Notes: generated from the sequence alone by a model not told the origin. A stretch of DNA of 64,000 bases from VGBV01 sp963813725 (GCA_963813725.1 CAWFAI010000008.1:124001-188000), one strand, 5' to 3'. Counted from the stretch's first letter, positions 50,831-59,695 are shown. Translations and numbers: made by a program.

Positions 50831-52143
50831 GCCACCGAGACGCACGAAACCCCGCCCGCGCGGCGCTGGTCGCCGCGCTCAGCGCTGCGGCCGCGCTTGC
50901 ACTCGCGGCGCCGGCCGCGGCCGCGCCGCCCACCGGCGACGGGGATGGCGGCATCGCCCTGACCGAGGTCGGCACCTTCGTGCGGCCGATCCACGCCGAG
51001 AACGCTCCGGGGACGAAGGGCACGCTGTACGTGCTCGAATCCGACGGGATCGTCAAGGTCGTGAACGGGACGACCGTGCGGCGCCAGCCCTTCCTGGAGA
51101 TCCGCGACTTCGTCCAGTGCTGCGGAGAGGAGGGCCTGCTCTCGATCGCCTTCCACCCCAAGTACCGCAAGAACCGGCTCTTCTACGTCTACTTCACCAA
51201 CCGCTCGGGCGACCTGGTGCTGATGGAGTTCATGCGCAAGCAACGCAAGAAGTACGTCGCGATGCGCTCCAGCGGGCGGACCGTGCTCTACATCCCACAC
51301 CCGGTCAACTCAAACCACAACGGCGGCACGATCGCGTTCGGGCCCGACGGCTACCTCTACGTGGGGCCCGGCGACGGCGGCGCCGGCGGCGACCCTCCCA
51401 ACAACGCCCAGAATCCGGACTCGTTGCTGGGCAAGGTGCTGCGGATCGACCCGCGGAAGTCGTGCACCGCCATCGCCCCCGAGCCCGCGAAGGCCAAGCC
51501 GAAGCAGGGGAAGAAGAACGCGGCCTGCGCCGCGAAGGGCGGAGGCAAGCCGCGCCGCAAGCCCAGGGCCTACTCCGTGCCCCGGTCCAACCCGTTCGTC
51601 GGCCAGCCGGGCCGCGACGAGATCTACGCGCTCGGAGTGCGCAATCCGTTCCGGTTCAGCTTCGACGCGCTCACAGGCGCGATCTCGATCGGCGACGTGG
51701 GACAGGGCTGCCGCGAGGAGATCGACTACCGCAACCGTGGCGGGGCCCTGGGCGCCAACTTCGGCTGGTCGGGCCACGAGGGCACGCGCGTCTTCGAGTC
51801 TGACCGGATCGCCCCGGGCTCGGTCTTCCCCATCCTCGAGTACGACAACGCCAACGCCGGCGGCGGCTGCCCCCCGCTCGGCAGCGCCTTCGACGGCGTC
51901 GCGGTGATCGCAGGGTTCGTGGTCCGCGACGAGCGGCTGACCCACCAGTACGGCCGCCTGCTCTATTCCGACGCGGGCAACCCGCAGATCCGCAGCCTGA
52001 TTCCCGCGGTGGGAGGGGCCTCGGACGACCAGGCGACGGGCGCGAGCGTGCCCGGCACCGCCTTCTCGTTCGCAGAGGGCTACAAGAACCACCTCTTCGC
52101 GATCGACGGCGACGGCCCCCTCTACCGTCTGGACCCTGGATGA
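50827..52143 (+). CDS. Sorbosone/glucose dehydrogenase-like secreted protein, copy 2
   Basis: 438-residue secreted beta-propeller. Signal peptide (AALVAALSAAAALALAAPAA), then CGEEGLLSIAFHPKYRKNRL, NSNHNGGTIAFGPDGYLYVG, KVLRIDPRK, YALGVRNPFRFSFDALTG and GANFGWSGHEG. It carries an extra basic insertion (AKPKQGKKNAACAAKGGGKP) between blades, with cysteines. ATG 50827 overlaps the previous stop (ATGA). The active-site histidine is present (NHNGG). PQQ binding is expected by family, not proven. Confidence 0.86.
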   Translation: MSHRDARNPARAALVAALSAAAALALAAPAAAAPPTGDGDGGIALTEVGTFVRPIHAENAPGTKGTLYVLESDGIVKVVNGTTVRRQPFLEIRDFVQCCGEEGLLSIAFHPKYRKNRLFYVYFTNRSGDLVLMEFMRKQRKKYVAMRSSGRTVLYIPHPVNSNHNGGTIAFGPDGYLYVGPGDGGAGGDPPNNAQNPDSLLGKVLRIDPRKSCTAIAPEPAKAKPKQGKKNAACAAKGGGKPRRKPRAYSVPRSNPFVGQPGRDEIYALGVRNPFRFSFDALTGAISIGDVGQGCREEIDYRNRGGALGANFGWSGHEGTRVFESDRIAPGSVFPILEYDNANAGGGCPPLGSAFDGVAVIAGFVVRDERLTHQYGRLLYSDAGNPQIRSLIPAVGGASDDQATGASVPGTAFSFAEGYKNHLFAIDGDGPLYRLDPG

Positions 52144-53366
52144 GCCGTAGGGGCACGGGGTCTCGTGCCCTTCGCCTCACGGTCGCGGGGATCGGCGCGA
52201 TGCTCGCCTGCGCGGCGGCGCTGGCCACCGGCGGCAGCGCGGCCGGAGCCGGCCCGGCCGCGGCGACCGCCGCCAAGACGGGAAGCGGCAAGGGCGGGAT
52301 CGGGCTGAAGCGGGTCGGCCGCTTCAGCCAGCCCACCTACGTCGCGGCGGCGCCGGGCGAGAAGGGCGTCTTCGTGGTCGAGCAGCCCGGGCGGATCAGG
52401 CTGTTGCGCAAGGGCAAGAAGAGGACGTTCCTGGACATCCGCGGCGAGGTGCTGCCGGGCGGCGAGCAGGGGCTGCTGTCGGTCGCATTCGCTCCCGACT
52501 ACCAGCAGAGCGGCCTGCTGTACGTCTACTACGTGAACAACGGGGGCGACCTCGCGATCGAGGAGTACCGTCGCGCTTCGGCCACCAGCGCGGATCGCTC
52601 CAGCGCGCGCCGGGTGCTGACCATCAACCATCCCGGGCAGTCGAACCACAACGGCGGCCAGCTGCAGTTCGGCCCCGACGGCTTCCTCTACATCGGCTCG
52701 GGCGACGGCGGGGGCGGCGGCGATCCCGATGACTCGGCTCAGGACAACTCGAGCCTGCTGGGGAAGGTCCTCCGCATCGACCCCCGCCCCGGCGGCGGCG
52801 ACCCCTACAGCTCGCCGGGGTCCAACCCCTTCGTGGGCGACCCGGGCCGCGACGAGATCTACGCGCTCGGGCTGCGCAACCCGTTCCGCTTCAGCTTCGA
52901 CCTGGTGTCGCCCAAGGGACCGCACATCGTCATCGGTGACGTCGGCCAGGACCGCTTCGAGGAGATCGACTACGAGACGGTGGCCGGCGCGCGCGGAGCG
53001 AACTTCGGCTGGAACGACTTCGAGGGCAACGCTGCATTCGGCGGCGCCAGCCCGCCGGCGCCCTCGCGCCACGACCGGCCGATCAAGGTCTACAGCCTGG
53101 GAGGCGGCGCCTGCGCGCTGATCGGCGGCTACGTAGTCGGCTCGAAGCAGCTGAAGAGCCTCAGGGGCAGGTACGTCTACGGCGACTTCTGCGTGGGCAA
53201 ACTGCGCAGCCTGGTGCCGGGCCTGGGCGGGGCGAAGAAGGACCGCCGGCTCGGGGTCCGCGTCCCCTCGCTGAGCTCGTTCGGGCTGGGCCCGGGCCGC
53301 AGCGTCTACGCCACCTCGCTGAACGGCCCCGTCTACAAGCTGGTCGGCAAGCGCAAGAAGCGCTAA
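52140..53366 (+). CDS. Sorbosone/glucose dehydrogenase-like secreted protein, copy 3
   Basis: 408-residue secreted beta-propeller starting at ATG 52140, overlapping the previous stop (ATGA). The signal peptide is LTVAGIGAMLACAAALATGG. Conserved blades are VFVVEQPGRIRLL, EQGLLSVAFAPDY, QSNHNGGQLQFGPDGFLYIG, KVLRIDPRPGGGDPY, YALGLRNPFRFSFDLV and GANFGWNDFEG. It ends with a basic GKRKKR tail. Very similar in length and motifs to copies 1 and 4, so the cluster arose by duplication. Confidence 0.87.
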   Translation: MSRRGTGSRALRLTVAGIGAMLACAAALATGGSAAGAGPAAATAAKTGSGKGGIGLKRVGRFSQPTYVAAAPGEKGVFVVEQPGRIRLLRKGKKRTFLDIRGEVLPGGEQGLLSVAFAPDYQQSGLLYVYYVNNGGDLAIEEYRRASATSADRSSARRVLTINHPGQSNHNGGQLQFGPDGFLYIGSGDGGGGGDPDDSAQDNSSLLGKVLRIDPRPGGGDPYSSPGSNPFVGDPGRDEIYALGLRNPFRFSFDLVSPKGPHIVIGDVGQDRFEEIDYETVAGARGANFGWNDFEGNAAFGGASPPAPSRHDRPIKVYSLGGGACALIGGYVVGSKQLKSLRGRYVYGDFCVGKLRSLVPGLGGAKKDRRLGVRVPSLSSFGLGPGRSVYATSLNGPVYKLVGKRKKR

Positions 53367-53421
53367 GGCGATCTTCACCCGGCGCCAAATCGAGACCACG
53401 GTCGCCGCGCTGCTGGCGGCG

Positions 53422-54603
53422 GTGACGGCGCTGGTCGGCCTGGCCGGTCGCGACGAGCGCCCGCTGGGCCCGAAGTTCCTGGCGCTGGAGAAGGTCGGGC
53501 GCTTCACCGACCCGGTCCACCTGGCCCAGCCGCCAGGAGGCGACGAGCTCTACGTGGTCGAGAAGCCGGGAAGGGTCGTGGTCGTCGATCGCGACGGCGA
53601 ACCCCGCAAGCAGCCGTTCCTGGACCTGCGCCGTGCCGTCAAGGACGACGGCAAGGGCGGGCAGCAGGGCCTGCTCTCGATCGCGTTTCCCCCCGACTAC
53701 GCCGAAAGCGGCCTCTCATATGTCGCCTACACCGACCGCCTCGACGCGCTGCGGGTGGTCGAGTACCGCCGCAAGCCCGGCGACCGGCTGCGGGCCGACG
53801 GCAAGACCGCCCGGCTGGTCCTGAGGATCCCGCAGGTCACGACCAAGCACCACGGCGGCCTGCTCGTGTTCGGCCCGGACAGGCGCCTCTACATCGGCGT
53901 CGGCGACGGTGGGCCCTCGGGCGATCCCGGCAACAAGGCCCAGGACAAGCGACTGCTGCTGGGCAAGCTGCTGCGCATCGACCCGCGCAAGCGCGGGCGC
54001 CGGCCCTACATCGCGCCGAAGGACAACCCCTACGTCGGCAGGCCGGGCCGCGACGAGATCTTCGCCTACGGCCTGCGCAACCCCCGGCGCTTCAGCTTCG
54101 ACCGCGCCACGGGCAACCTCACGATCGGCGACGTCGGAGAAAAACGCTACGAGGAGATCAACATCCTCCCCGCCCGCAAGGCCCGTGGCGCAAACTTCGG
54201 CTGGCCTGGGTTCGAGGGCAACTACGAGCTGAAGCCGGGTCTGGTGCCGCGCAACCGCACGGTGCGGCCCGTGCTCGCCTATGCCCACGGCCCCGGCTGC
54301 GCGGTCACGGGCGGCTTCGTGGTCCGCGATCCCGGTCTTTCGCGGATCGCGGGCCGCGAGATCATCGGCCGCTACATCTTCGGCGACTACTGCTCGGGCC
54401 GCCTGTTCGCGTTTCGGAACACCCCTTCGGGCCGCGGCCGGGAGCGGAGATTCCGCTTCCGGCTCCCCTCGCTGAGCTCGTTCGGCGAGGATCGCGACGG
54501 GCGCATCTACCTGATCCAGCAGATCGGCCCCGCCCGAAACGGCGCGGCCACGCCCGGCGCGGTCTATCGCCTCGATTCGGCCCGCAGGCGGGGCGGCGGC
54601 TAG
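53422..54603 (+). CDS. Sorbosone/glucose dehydrogenase-like protein, copy 4 (start unclear)
   Basis: 393 residues from GTG 53422. Propeller motifs: LYVVEKPGRVVVVDRDG, QQGLLSIAFPPDYAESGL, KHHGGLLVFGPDRRLYIG (HHGG in place of NHNGG), KLLRIDPRK, AYGLRNPRRFSFDRATG and GANFGWPGFEG. In-frame codons just upstream (53371-53421) spell a signal-peptide-like stretch, TVAALLAAVTALVGLAG after FTRRQ, but begin with ATC rather than ATG. The real start may be at 53371 with a non-standard or mis-called codon. The gene ends at the strong terminator beginning at 54602. Confidence 0.82.
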   Translation: MTALVGLAGRDERPLGPKFLALEKVGRFTDPVHLAQPPGGDELYVVEKPGRVVVVDRDGEPRKQPFLDLRRAVKDDGKGGQQGLLSIAFPPDYAESGLSYVAYTDRLDALRVVEYRRKPGDRLRADGKTARLVLRIPQVTTKHHGGLLVFGPDRRLYIGVGDGGPSGDPGNKAQDKRLLLGKLLRIDPRKRGRRPYIAPKDNPYVGRPGRDEIFAYGLRNPRRFSFDRATGNLTIGDVGEKRYEEINILPARKARGANFGWPGFEGNYELKPGLVPRNRTVRPVLAYAHGPGCAVTGGFVVRDPGLSRIAGREIIGRYIFGDYCSGRLFAFRNTPSGRGRERRFRFRLPSLSSFGEDRDGRIYLIQQIGPARNGAATPGAVYRLDSARRRGGG

Positions 54604-54629
54604 AGGCCCCGCTCGGGGGCGGGGCCTCT
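54602..54629. terminator. Strong bidirectional terminator after the sugar-dehydrogenase cluster
   Basis: AGAGGCCCCGC and GCGGGGCCTCT form a perfect 11-bp stem with a 6-base loop, starting within the stop codon of copy 4 and ending 10 bases before the end of the convergent membrane gene. It has no T-tract but would serve both strands. Confidence 0.75.
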
Positions 54630-54639
54630 GGCCTACCGG

Positions 54640-55023
54640 TCAGCCTCTTGTTGCGGCCTCGTCCTCACCGAAGACGAGGATCCCGTGCACGATGTAGATG
54701 CACAGGAAGAACACGGCCAGGGACCACCACGGGTAGGCCCCTCCGATCGAGAGCAGCGCGCCGATGGCGCCGAGGCTGCCGCCGATGATCCCGATCACGC
54801 GGCCGTAGGCACTGCCGGCCATGAGCGCGAATCCGCCGGTGAGCTGGATCACCCCGAGGATGATCAGCACCCAGCCGAGCGTGTTCAGGTTGTCGAGTAC
54901 GAAGCGCGTGTCGTTGACGAAGATGCTCGCCTCGTCAAGCGCTCCGAAGCCGTAGATGATGTTGAGCGTGCCCACGATGATCAGCATCACCGCCGCGAAC
55001 ACGACGCGTCCTGCTCCCCTCAT
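54640..55023 (-). CDS. Four-helix membrane protein, DUF7144-like
   Basis: 127-residue integral membrane protein. Four helices with VVFAAVMLIIVGTLNIIYGFGAL at the start, an extracytoplasmic segment (DEASIFVNDTRFVLDN), then NTLGWVLIILGVIQLTGGFALM and WWSLAVFFLCIYIVHGILVFG. This pattern matches a family of small actinobacterial membrane proteins. ATG 55023 has AAAGGAG at 6 bases. Role unknown. It is oriented like amtB-glnB and follows glnB by 67 bases. Confidence 0.77.
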   Translation of the reverse strand: MRGAGRVVFAAVMLIIVGTLNIIYGFGALDEASIFVNDTRFVLDNLNTLGWVLIILGVIQLTGGFALMAGSAYGRVIGIIGGSLGAIGALLSIGGAYPWWSLAVFFLCIYIVHGILVFGEDEAATRG

Positions 55024-55090
55024 GCGGACTCCTTTCGATAGGTAGCGCCCCGCCGCGGACCTTAGGGGGGCCCGCGGCGGGAACGCCGGC

Positions 55091-55459
55091 CTACGCGGGG
55101 ATCTCCTCCCCCTCGTGGGCCTGGAGCACCGCGTCGCCGTCCTCGCCGGTGCGGATGCGGATCGCCTCCTCCACCGGGAGCACGAAGATCTTGCCGTCGC
55201 CGACATCGCCCGTGCGGGCGTGCTTGAGGATCGTCTCGACGACGACCCCCTTGTCCTTGTCGTCGACGACGACCTCGATCTTCATCTTCGGCCTGACATT
55301 GACCGTCAGGGTCGAGCCGCGGTAGTGCTCCACGACGCCCTTCTGGCGGCCCGAGCCCTTTGCCTCGAGGATCGACAGGGACGGATAGCCCTTGTCGAGC
55401 AACTCGGCGCGGATCGGCTCGAACGCCTCGTGGCGGATGAACGCCTCGATCTTCTTCAT
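55091..55459 (-). CDS. PII nitrogen-regulatory protein (GlnB/GlnK), T-loop tyrosine missing
   Basis: 122-residue PII trimer subunit that senses ATP/ADP and 2-oxoglutarate and binds AmtB. KKIEAFIRHEAFEPIRAELLD, SILEAKGSGRQKG (T-loop base), KMKIEVVVDD and DGKIFVLPVEEAIRIRTGE match the family signatures. The T-loop reads YRGSTLTVNVRPK, where the modifiable Tyr51 of RGxEYxV is replaced by leucine, so uridylylation or adenylylation is not possible there. ATG 55459 is used; GTG 55468 is closer to AAGGAGG. It lies 16 bases downstream of amtB, the usual regulatory pairing. Confidence 0.9.
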   Translation of the reverse strand: MKKIEAFIRHEAFEPIRAELLDKGYPSLSILEAKGSGRQKGVVEHYRGSTLTVNVRPKMKIEVVVDDKDKGVVVETILKHARTGDVGDGKIFVLPVEEAIRIRTGEDGDAVLQAHEGEEIPA

Positions 55460-55475
55460 CGCTTTCACCCCCTCC

Positions 55476-56951
55476 TTATGCCTTGCTCGCGGCGTTCGAC
55501 GGAATCGCGACCGGCGTCCCGGCCACGGCCGGGGCGTGGTCGCCGGACGGGTACTCCTCCTGCGGGATGAACGCCTCCGGGTAGCCGTACATGCCGTGGC
55601 TGGTGATGTCCAGCCCCGCCAGCTCGTGCTCGTCGGAGACACGCAGGCCCACGGTCGCCTTGATCGCGGCGAACGCGGCCAGGGACGCGGCCATCACGAA
55701 CGTGAAGATGGCGGCAACTCCCACCGCCTGCACGCCGAGCTGTCCCAGGGTGGCCCCCAGATCGGCATCGCCGAAGACGCCGTACCAGACGCCGGGACTG
55801 GCCGCGTCGCCCACGAGCCGGGCCGAACCGAAGACCCCGACCGCGAGCGTTCCCCAGATGCCGGCCAGGCCGTGTGCGGACAGCGCGCCGACCGGGTCGT
55901 CCAGGAGCTTCTCGATCAGAACGACGCCGTAGACGACGACCACGCCGCCCACCAGGCCGATGATCGGCGCGGCCCAATACTCCACGTAACCGCAGCCGGC
56001 CGTGATTGCGACCAGGCCGGCGATCGCGCCGTTGCCCGCCATGCCGACGTCCAGCGTGCGGGTCATCGTCCAGATCACGAGCGAGGCACCGATCACACCG
56101 CCCGCGGCGCCGAGCTGGGTGTTGAGCGCGACCTCCGCGAAGAACACACCGTCGGTGGCCAGCGCGGATCCGGCGTTGAAACCGAACCAGCCGATCCAGA
56201 GGATCATCACCCCGAGCCCGACCAGCGGCATCGAGTGGCCTGGAATCGCCCGGGGCTTGCCGTCCGGACCGTACTTGCCCCTGCGCGCGCCCAGCAGCAG
56301 GAGAGCCGCGAACGCCGCGGTGGCGCCCGTCAGGTGGACGACCGAGGAACCCGCGAAGTCGAGCACCTCCTTGCCGCCGATGTCGTCGAGCAGGCCGAAG
56401 CCCGACCAGACCGAGTGGGCGACGATCGGGTAGATCAGCGCCCCGAACACGATCGCAAACAGCGCGTAGGCGCTGAACTTGATCCGCTCGAGGGTCGTTC
56501 CCCAGACGATCGCCAGCGAGACTGCCGCGAAGGCGAGTCCGTACAGCATTCCCATCGCATCGGCACCGGCGACGTTGAACGCATCAGCCCCCTCTCCGAT
56601 CGTCTGATCGAAGTGGAAGAAGAAGCCGCTGGTCCCGAAGAGCTCGTTACCGGAGGCCGAGTTGATTCCGTACCCGATCGCCCACCAGGCGATCGTGATC
56701 ACGGCGAGGTTGACGAGGATCTTGGCGACGCCCGTGCCGACGTTCTTCTGCCTCGAGAAGCCGATCTCGAGCAGCAGGAATCCCGCTTGCATGAAGAACA
56801 CCAGGGCGCAGGCGACCATGATCCAGAGGTTGTCCAGCTCCAGATCCAGAGCCGCAGGATCAACCGCATCCGCTTGGCCGAAGGCCATCCCCGGCAGAAC
56901 CAGGGAAACGGCCAGCGCCAGCAGGGCGGTCAGGCCCAAGCGCTTAGTCAT
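55476..56951 (-). CDS. amtB: Ammonium transporter
   Basis: 491-residue Amt protein with eleven helices. A cleavable signal peptide (ALLALAVSLVLPGMAFG) is followed by FFMQAGFLLLEIGFSRQKN, DFAGSSVVHLTGATAAFAAL with the first pore histidine, WIGWFGFNAGSAL, and LSAHGLAGIWGTLAVGVFG with the second pore histidine. It conducts ammonium. The C-terminal tail of about 60 residues (GLDITSHGMYGYPEAF) is the segment that PII proteins contact. ATG 56951 has AAGGAGG upstream. It is transcribed together with glnB. Confidence 0.93.
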   Translation of the reverse strand: MTKRLGLTALLALAVSLVLPGMAFGQADAVDPAALDLELDNLWIMVACALVFFMQAGFLLLEIGFSRQKNVGTGVAKILVNLAVITIAWWAIGYGINSASGNELFGTSGFFFHFDQTIGEGADAFNVAGADAMGMLYGLAFAAVSLAIVWGTTLERIKFSAYALFAIVFGALIYPIVAHSVWSGFGLLDDIGGKEVLDFAGSSVVHLTGATAAFAALLLLGARRGKYGPDGKPRAIPGHSMPLVGLGVMILWIGWFGFNAGSALATDGVFFAEVALNTQLGAAGGVIGASLVIWTMTRTLDVGMAGNGAIAGLVAITAGCGYVEYWAAPIIGLVGGVVVVYGVVLIEKLLDDPVGALSAHGLAGIWGTLAVGVFGSARLVGDAASPGVWYGVFGDADLGATLGQLGVQAVGVAAIFTFVMAASLAAFAAIKATVGLRVSDEHELAGLDITSHGMYGYPEAFIPQEEYPSGDHAPAVAGTPVAIPSNAASKA

Positions 56952-57219
56952 CGTTTGCAGTCCCTCCTTGCCCGCCGCGGCATCCACCGGGCGGTCGCGT
57001 ATTACGGAACGCGGCCAAGGTAGGGACGGCGGCCCCGTTTTCATTTAGCCCGCTGTCGGAAGAATCGCCGCGCGTGCCCTTACGGCTGTCGAAAAGCCCT
57101 GCAAACGGGCCGGGACGGCGGTGCGCGCGCGACCACGCGGCGCGCAAGTGGACTGGCTGCGCAGCCAGGGCCGTTAGAGTTCGCTCTCGCACCGGCCCCA
57201 CGAGCGAGGGAAGGCAGAT

Positions 57220-58773
57220 ATGGCGATTCGGACGCGGAGCGAGGGAACGGGCAGCAACGGCGCGGGCGCGGAGACCTTCGAGGTCCGCAGACCCGCCGAC
57301 GGCTCGGTCCTGACAACTCTGCCGATTGACGGCCCGGGCCGCGTCGCCGAGGTGGTGGCCCGCCTGCGCGCCAACCAGCCCGAATGGGAGCGGCTGGGCA
57401 ACCGCGGCCGCGCCCGCTGGCTCTACAAGCTGCGCGACTGGCTGCTCGACCACCAGGACGAGATCGCCGACACGATGCAGGCCGAGACGGGCAAGGTGCG
57501 CGCCGACTCGGCCGGCGAGACGGCCTATCTGGCCGACCTCATCAACTTCTACGGCAAGAAGGCGGAGAAGTTCATCGGCGAGGAGAAGGTCCCGGCGCAC
57601 TCGCCGTTGATGAAGACGAAGAAGCTCCGCGTCCAGTACAGGCCCTATCCCGTCGTCGGGGTGATCAGCCCCTGGAACTTTCCCCTGCTCCTGTCGCTGG
57701 GCGACGCGCTGCCCGCGCTGCAGGCGGGCGCCGCGGTCGTGATCAAGCCCTCGGAGGTGACCCCGCTGGGGCTCGCCGAGGTCATCGAGGCCTGGAAGCG
57801 CGATATCGGCGGCCCCGACGTGCTGGATGTCGTCAACGGCGCCGGCGAGACGGGCGCGGCGCTCGTGGACGAGGTCGACTTCGTGCAGTTCACGGGTTCG
57901 GACCGCACCGCCAAGAAGGTCCTCGCCCGGGCCGCCGAGACGCTGACCCCGGTCAGCGCCGAGCTGGGCGGCAAGGACCCGATGATCGTGCTGCGCAGCG
58001 CCGACATGGAGAAGGCGGTCAACGCCGCCACCTGGGGCTCCTTCCAGAACGCCGGCCAGGTCTGCATGTCCGTGGAACGCCTCTATGTCGAGGAACCGGT
58101 CTACGACGAGTTCGTGCGGCGCTTCACCGACGAGGTGCGGACGCTGAAGCAGGGCACCGACGGACGCGAGTACGGCCAGGACGTCGGCGCGATGACATTC
58201 CCGCCGCAGACCAGGGTCGTCGAGGAGCACGTGGAGGACGCGCGCCAGCGCGGCGCCAGCGTGCTGACCGGCGGCGAGCGGCTCGACCGCGAGGGCGACT
58301 GGTACCCGCCCACCGTGATCACGGACGTCGACCACTCGATGAAGGTGATGGTCGACGAGACCTTCGGGCCGGTGGTGGGCGTGATGAAGGTCCGCGACGC
58401 CGAGGAGGCCGTGCGGCTGGCCAACGACACCCGGTACGGGCTCACCGGCTACGTGTTCGGGAAGACCTCCGAAGCCGAGGCGGTCGCCCGCCGGCTCGAG
58501 GTCGGCGCGGCCGTCGTCAACGACGTGCTGGTCAACTTCCTCGTCTCGGACGTCCCGATGGGGGGCTGGAAGGACTCCGGCATCGGCTTCCGCCACGGCG
58601 AGTACGGGATCAAGAAGTTCGTGCGGCCCGAGTCGCTGGTGATCACCCGCCTGGGCCAGAAGCGCGAGGCCCTCTACTTCCCCTACACCGAGAAGCGACG
58701 CAGGCAGCTGTCGAAGATCGCGACCTTCTTCAACGCCCGCGACTGGCGCAGGCGGCTGGGCCGCAACCGCTAG
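57220..58773 (+). CDS. NAD(P)-dependent aldehyde dehydrogenase (succinate-semialdehyde type)
   Basis: 517-residue aldehyde dehydrogenase oxidising an aldehyde to acid. The oxyanion asparagine is in VISPWNFPLLLSLGDALPAL, the catalytic glutamate in AELGGKDPMIV, and the catalytic cysteine in NAGQVCMSVERLY. FTGSDRTAKKV contacts the cofactor. The C-terminal extension (LYFPYTEKRRRQLSKIATFF) is cationic and may touch the membrane. Length and motifs fit succinate-semialdehyde or long-chain aldehyde dehydrogenases; the substrate is not fixed. ATG 57220 follows GGGAAGG. It is divergent from amtB with a 268-base gap that holds no other recognisable feature. Confidence 0.9.
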   Translation: MAIRTRSEGTGSNGAGAETFEVRRPADGSVLTTLPIDGPGRVAEVVARLRANQPEWERLGNRGRARWLYKLRDWLLDHQDEIADTMQAETGKVRADSAGETAYLADLINFYGKKAEKFIGEEKVPAHSPLMKTKKLRVQYRPYPVVGVISPWNFPLLLSLGDALPALQAGAAVVIKPSEVTPLGLAEVIEAWKRDIGGPDVLDVVNGAGETGAALVDEVDFVQFTGSDRTAKKVLARAAETLTPVSAELGGKDPMIVLRSADMEKAVNAATWGSFQNAGQVCMSVERLYVEEPVYDEFVRRFTDEVRTLKQGTDGREYGQDVGAMTFPPQTRVVEEHVEDARQRGASVLTGGERLDREGDWYPPTVITDVDHSMKVMVDETFGPVVGVMKVRDAEEAVRLANDTRYGLTGYVFGKTSEAEAVARRLEVGAAVVNDVLVNFLVSDVPMGGWKDSGIGFRHGEYGIKKFVRPESLVITRLGQKREALYFPYTEKRRRQLSKIATFFNARDWRRRLGRNR

Positions 58774-58792
58774 CTGCTCTGGATTCGTTGTC

Positions 58793-59365
58793 GTGGCGAA
58801 GGCGGGCGTCCAATATGTGGCCCTGCTCCGCGGCATCAACGTCGGGGGCAAGAACCTGATCGACATGTCCGAGCTCCGCGGGTTCTTCGAGGGGCTCGGG
58901 TTCGAGGACGTCGCCACCTACATCAACAGCGGCAACGTCCTCTTTCGCGCTCCCAGGCAGGCGCTGGGCCCGCTCAGCGAGCGCATCGAGAGGGAACTGA
59001 CCAAGCGGGTCGGCCGCGAGACCCGCGCCGTGGTGCTGACCGAGGCGCGGCTGCGCGGGATCGTCGAGGACGCCCCGGATGAGCCGGGCTTCGGCGGCGC
59101 CGACCACAGGACCGACGCGATCTTCCTGTTCCCGCCGCTCACCCCGGCGAAGGCGTTCAAGGGGATCGAGCTGAAGCAAGGGGTCGACCGCGCCTGGAGG
59201 GGCAAGGGGGTCGTCTACTTCACGCGCCTCGCGGCGAAGGCAACCAGCAGCCGCATGAGCAGAATCGTGGGAACGCCCGAGTACCAGGACATGACCATCC
59301 GCAGCTGGGGCACCACCACGAAGCTGCTGGCGCTGATGGACGAAAGATCGCCGGGAGCCCGATGA
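58793..59365 (+). CDS. DUF1697 family protein
   Basis: 190-residue protein. YVALLRGINVGGKNLIDMSELR is the family hallmark (given in part), followed by GFEDVATYINSGNVLFRAP, a variable middle, and the C-terminal KATSSRMSRIVGTPEYQDMT and RSWGTTTKLLALM. DUF1697 proteins are widespread and have no assigned function. GTG 58793 lies 19 bases after the aldehyde dehydrogenase stop, so co-transcription is likely. It is convergent with the DUF6458 gene. Confidence 0.88.
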   Translation: MAKAGVQYVALLRGINVGGKNLIDMSELRGFFEGLGFEDVATYINSGNVLFRAPRQALGPLSERIERELTKRVGRETRAVVLTEARLRGIVEDAPDEPGFGGADHRTDAIFLFPPLTPAKAFKGIELKQGVDRAWRGKGVVYFTRLAAKATSSRMSRIVGTPEYQDMTIRSWGTTTKLLALMDERSPGAR

Positions 59366-59375
59366 TGAAGTCGAA

Positions 59376-59609
59376 CTACCGCCTGGGGGGCGGGTCCGCG
59401 TAGCGCGGGTCGCCGACGTAGCGCGGGGCGTCGTAGCGCGGATCGCGCCGCACGAAGGTGAAGTAGAGGGCGAGGAGAAGCCCGACCACGCCCACCAGCA
59501 TCAGGATCAGCCCCGCGGTCTGCAGGTCTATGCCGCTGATCGAGTCCTTGACGGCGTAGCGCAGGATCGCCCCCACGGCGATCAGGAACAGCGAGCCTCC
59601 GATGGTCAT
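59376..59609 (-). CDS. DUF6458-like two-helix membrane protein
   Basis: 77-residue protein. The first helix is MTIGGSLFLIAVGAILRYAV, a short ISGIDLQTAGL loop follows, then the second helix and a basic, Pro/Tyr/Asp-rich cytoplasmic tail (RYDAPRYVGDPRYADPP). It matches small actinobacterial membrane proteins of the DUF6458 type. ATG 59609 is 10 bases after a GGAGG-like CATCGGAGG... context. Function unknown. It is divergent from the SAM riboswitch and metH. Confidence 0.8.
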   Translation of the reverse strand: MTIGGSLFLIAVGAILRYAVKDSISGIDLQTAGLILMLVGVVGLLLALYFTFVRRDPRYDAPRYVGDPRYADPPPRR

Positions 59610-59695
59610 GGCCCTTCGCTACCCCGCGTCGCCTGGTTCAAACCGGGTGGACGCATCTCAGCGTGCGGCCGCGCTTGCGCTAGATTTGTTGGCGT

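Noticed and set aside
49624..52143. An 839-codon open frame that would be a double sugar-dehydrogenase fusion
   Set aside because: It arises from one extra A near 50708. The alternative phase continues copy 1 to its normal end at 50830, and copy 2 has its own signal peptide and ATGA-overlapping start.
56952..57219. GlnR or NtcA-type nitrogen operator upstream of amtB
   Set aside because: No convincing GTnAC-type repeat or other clear half-sites could be aligned; the gap shows no other feature.
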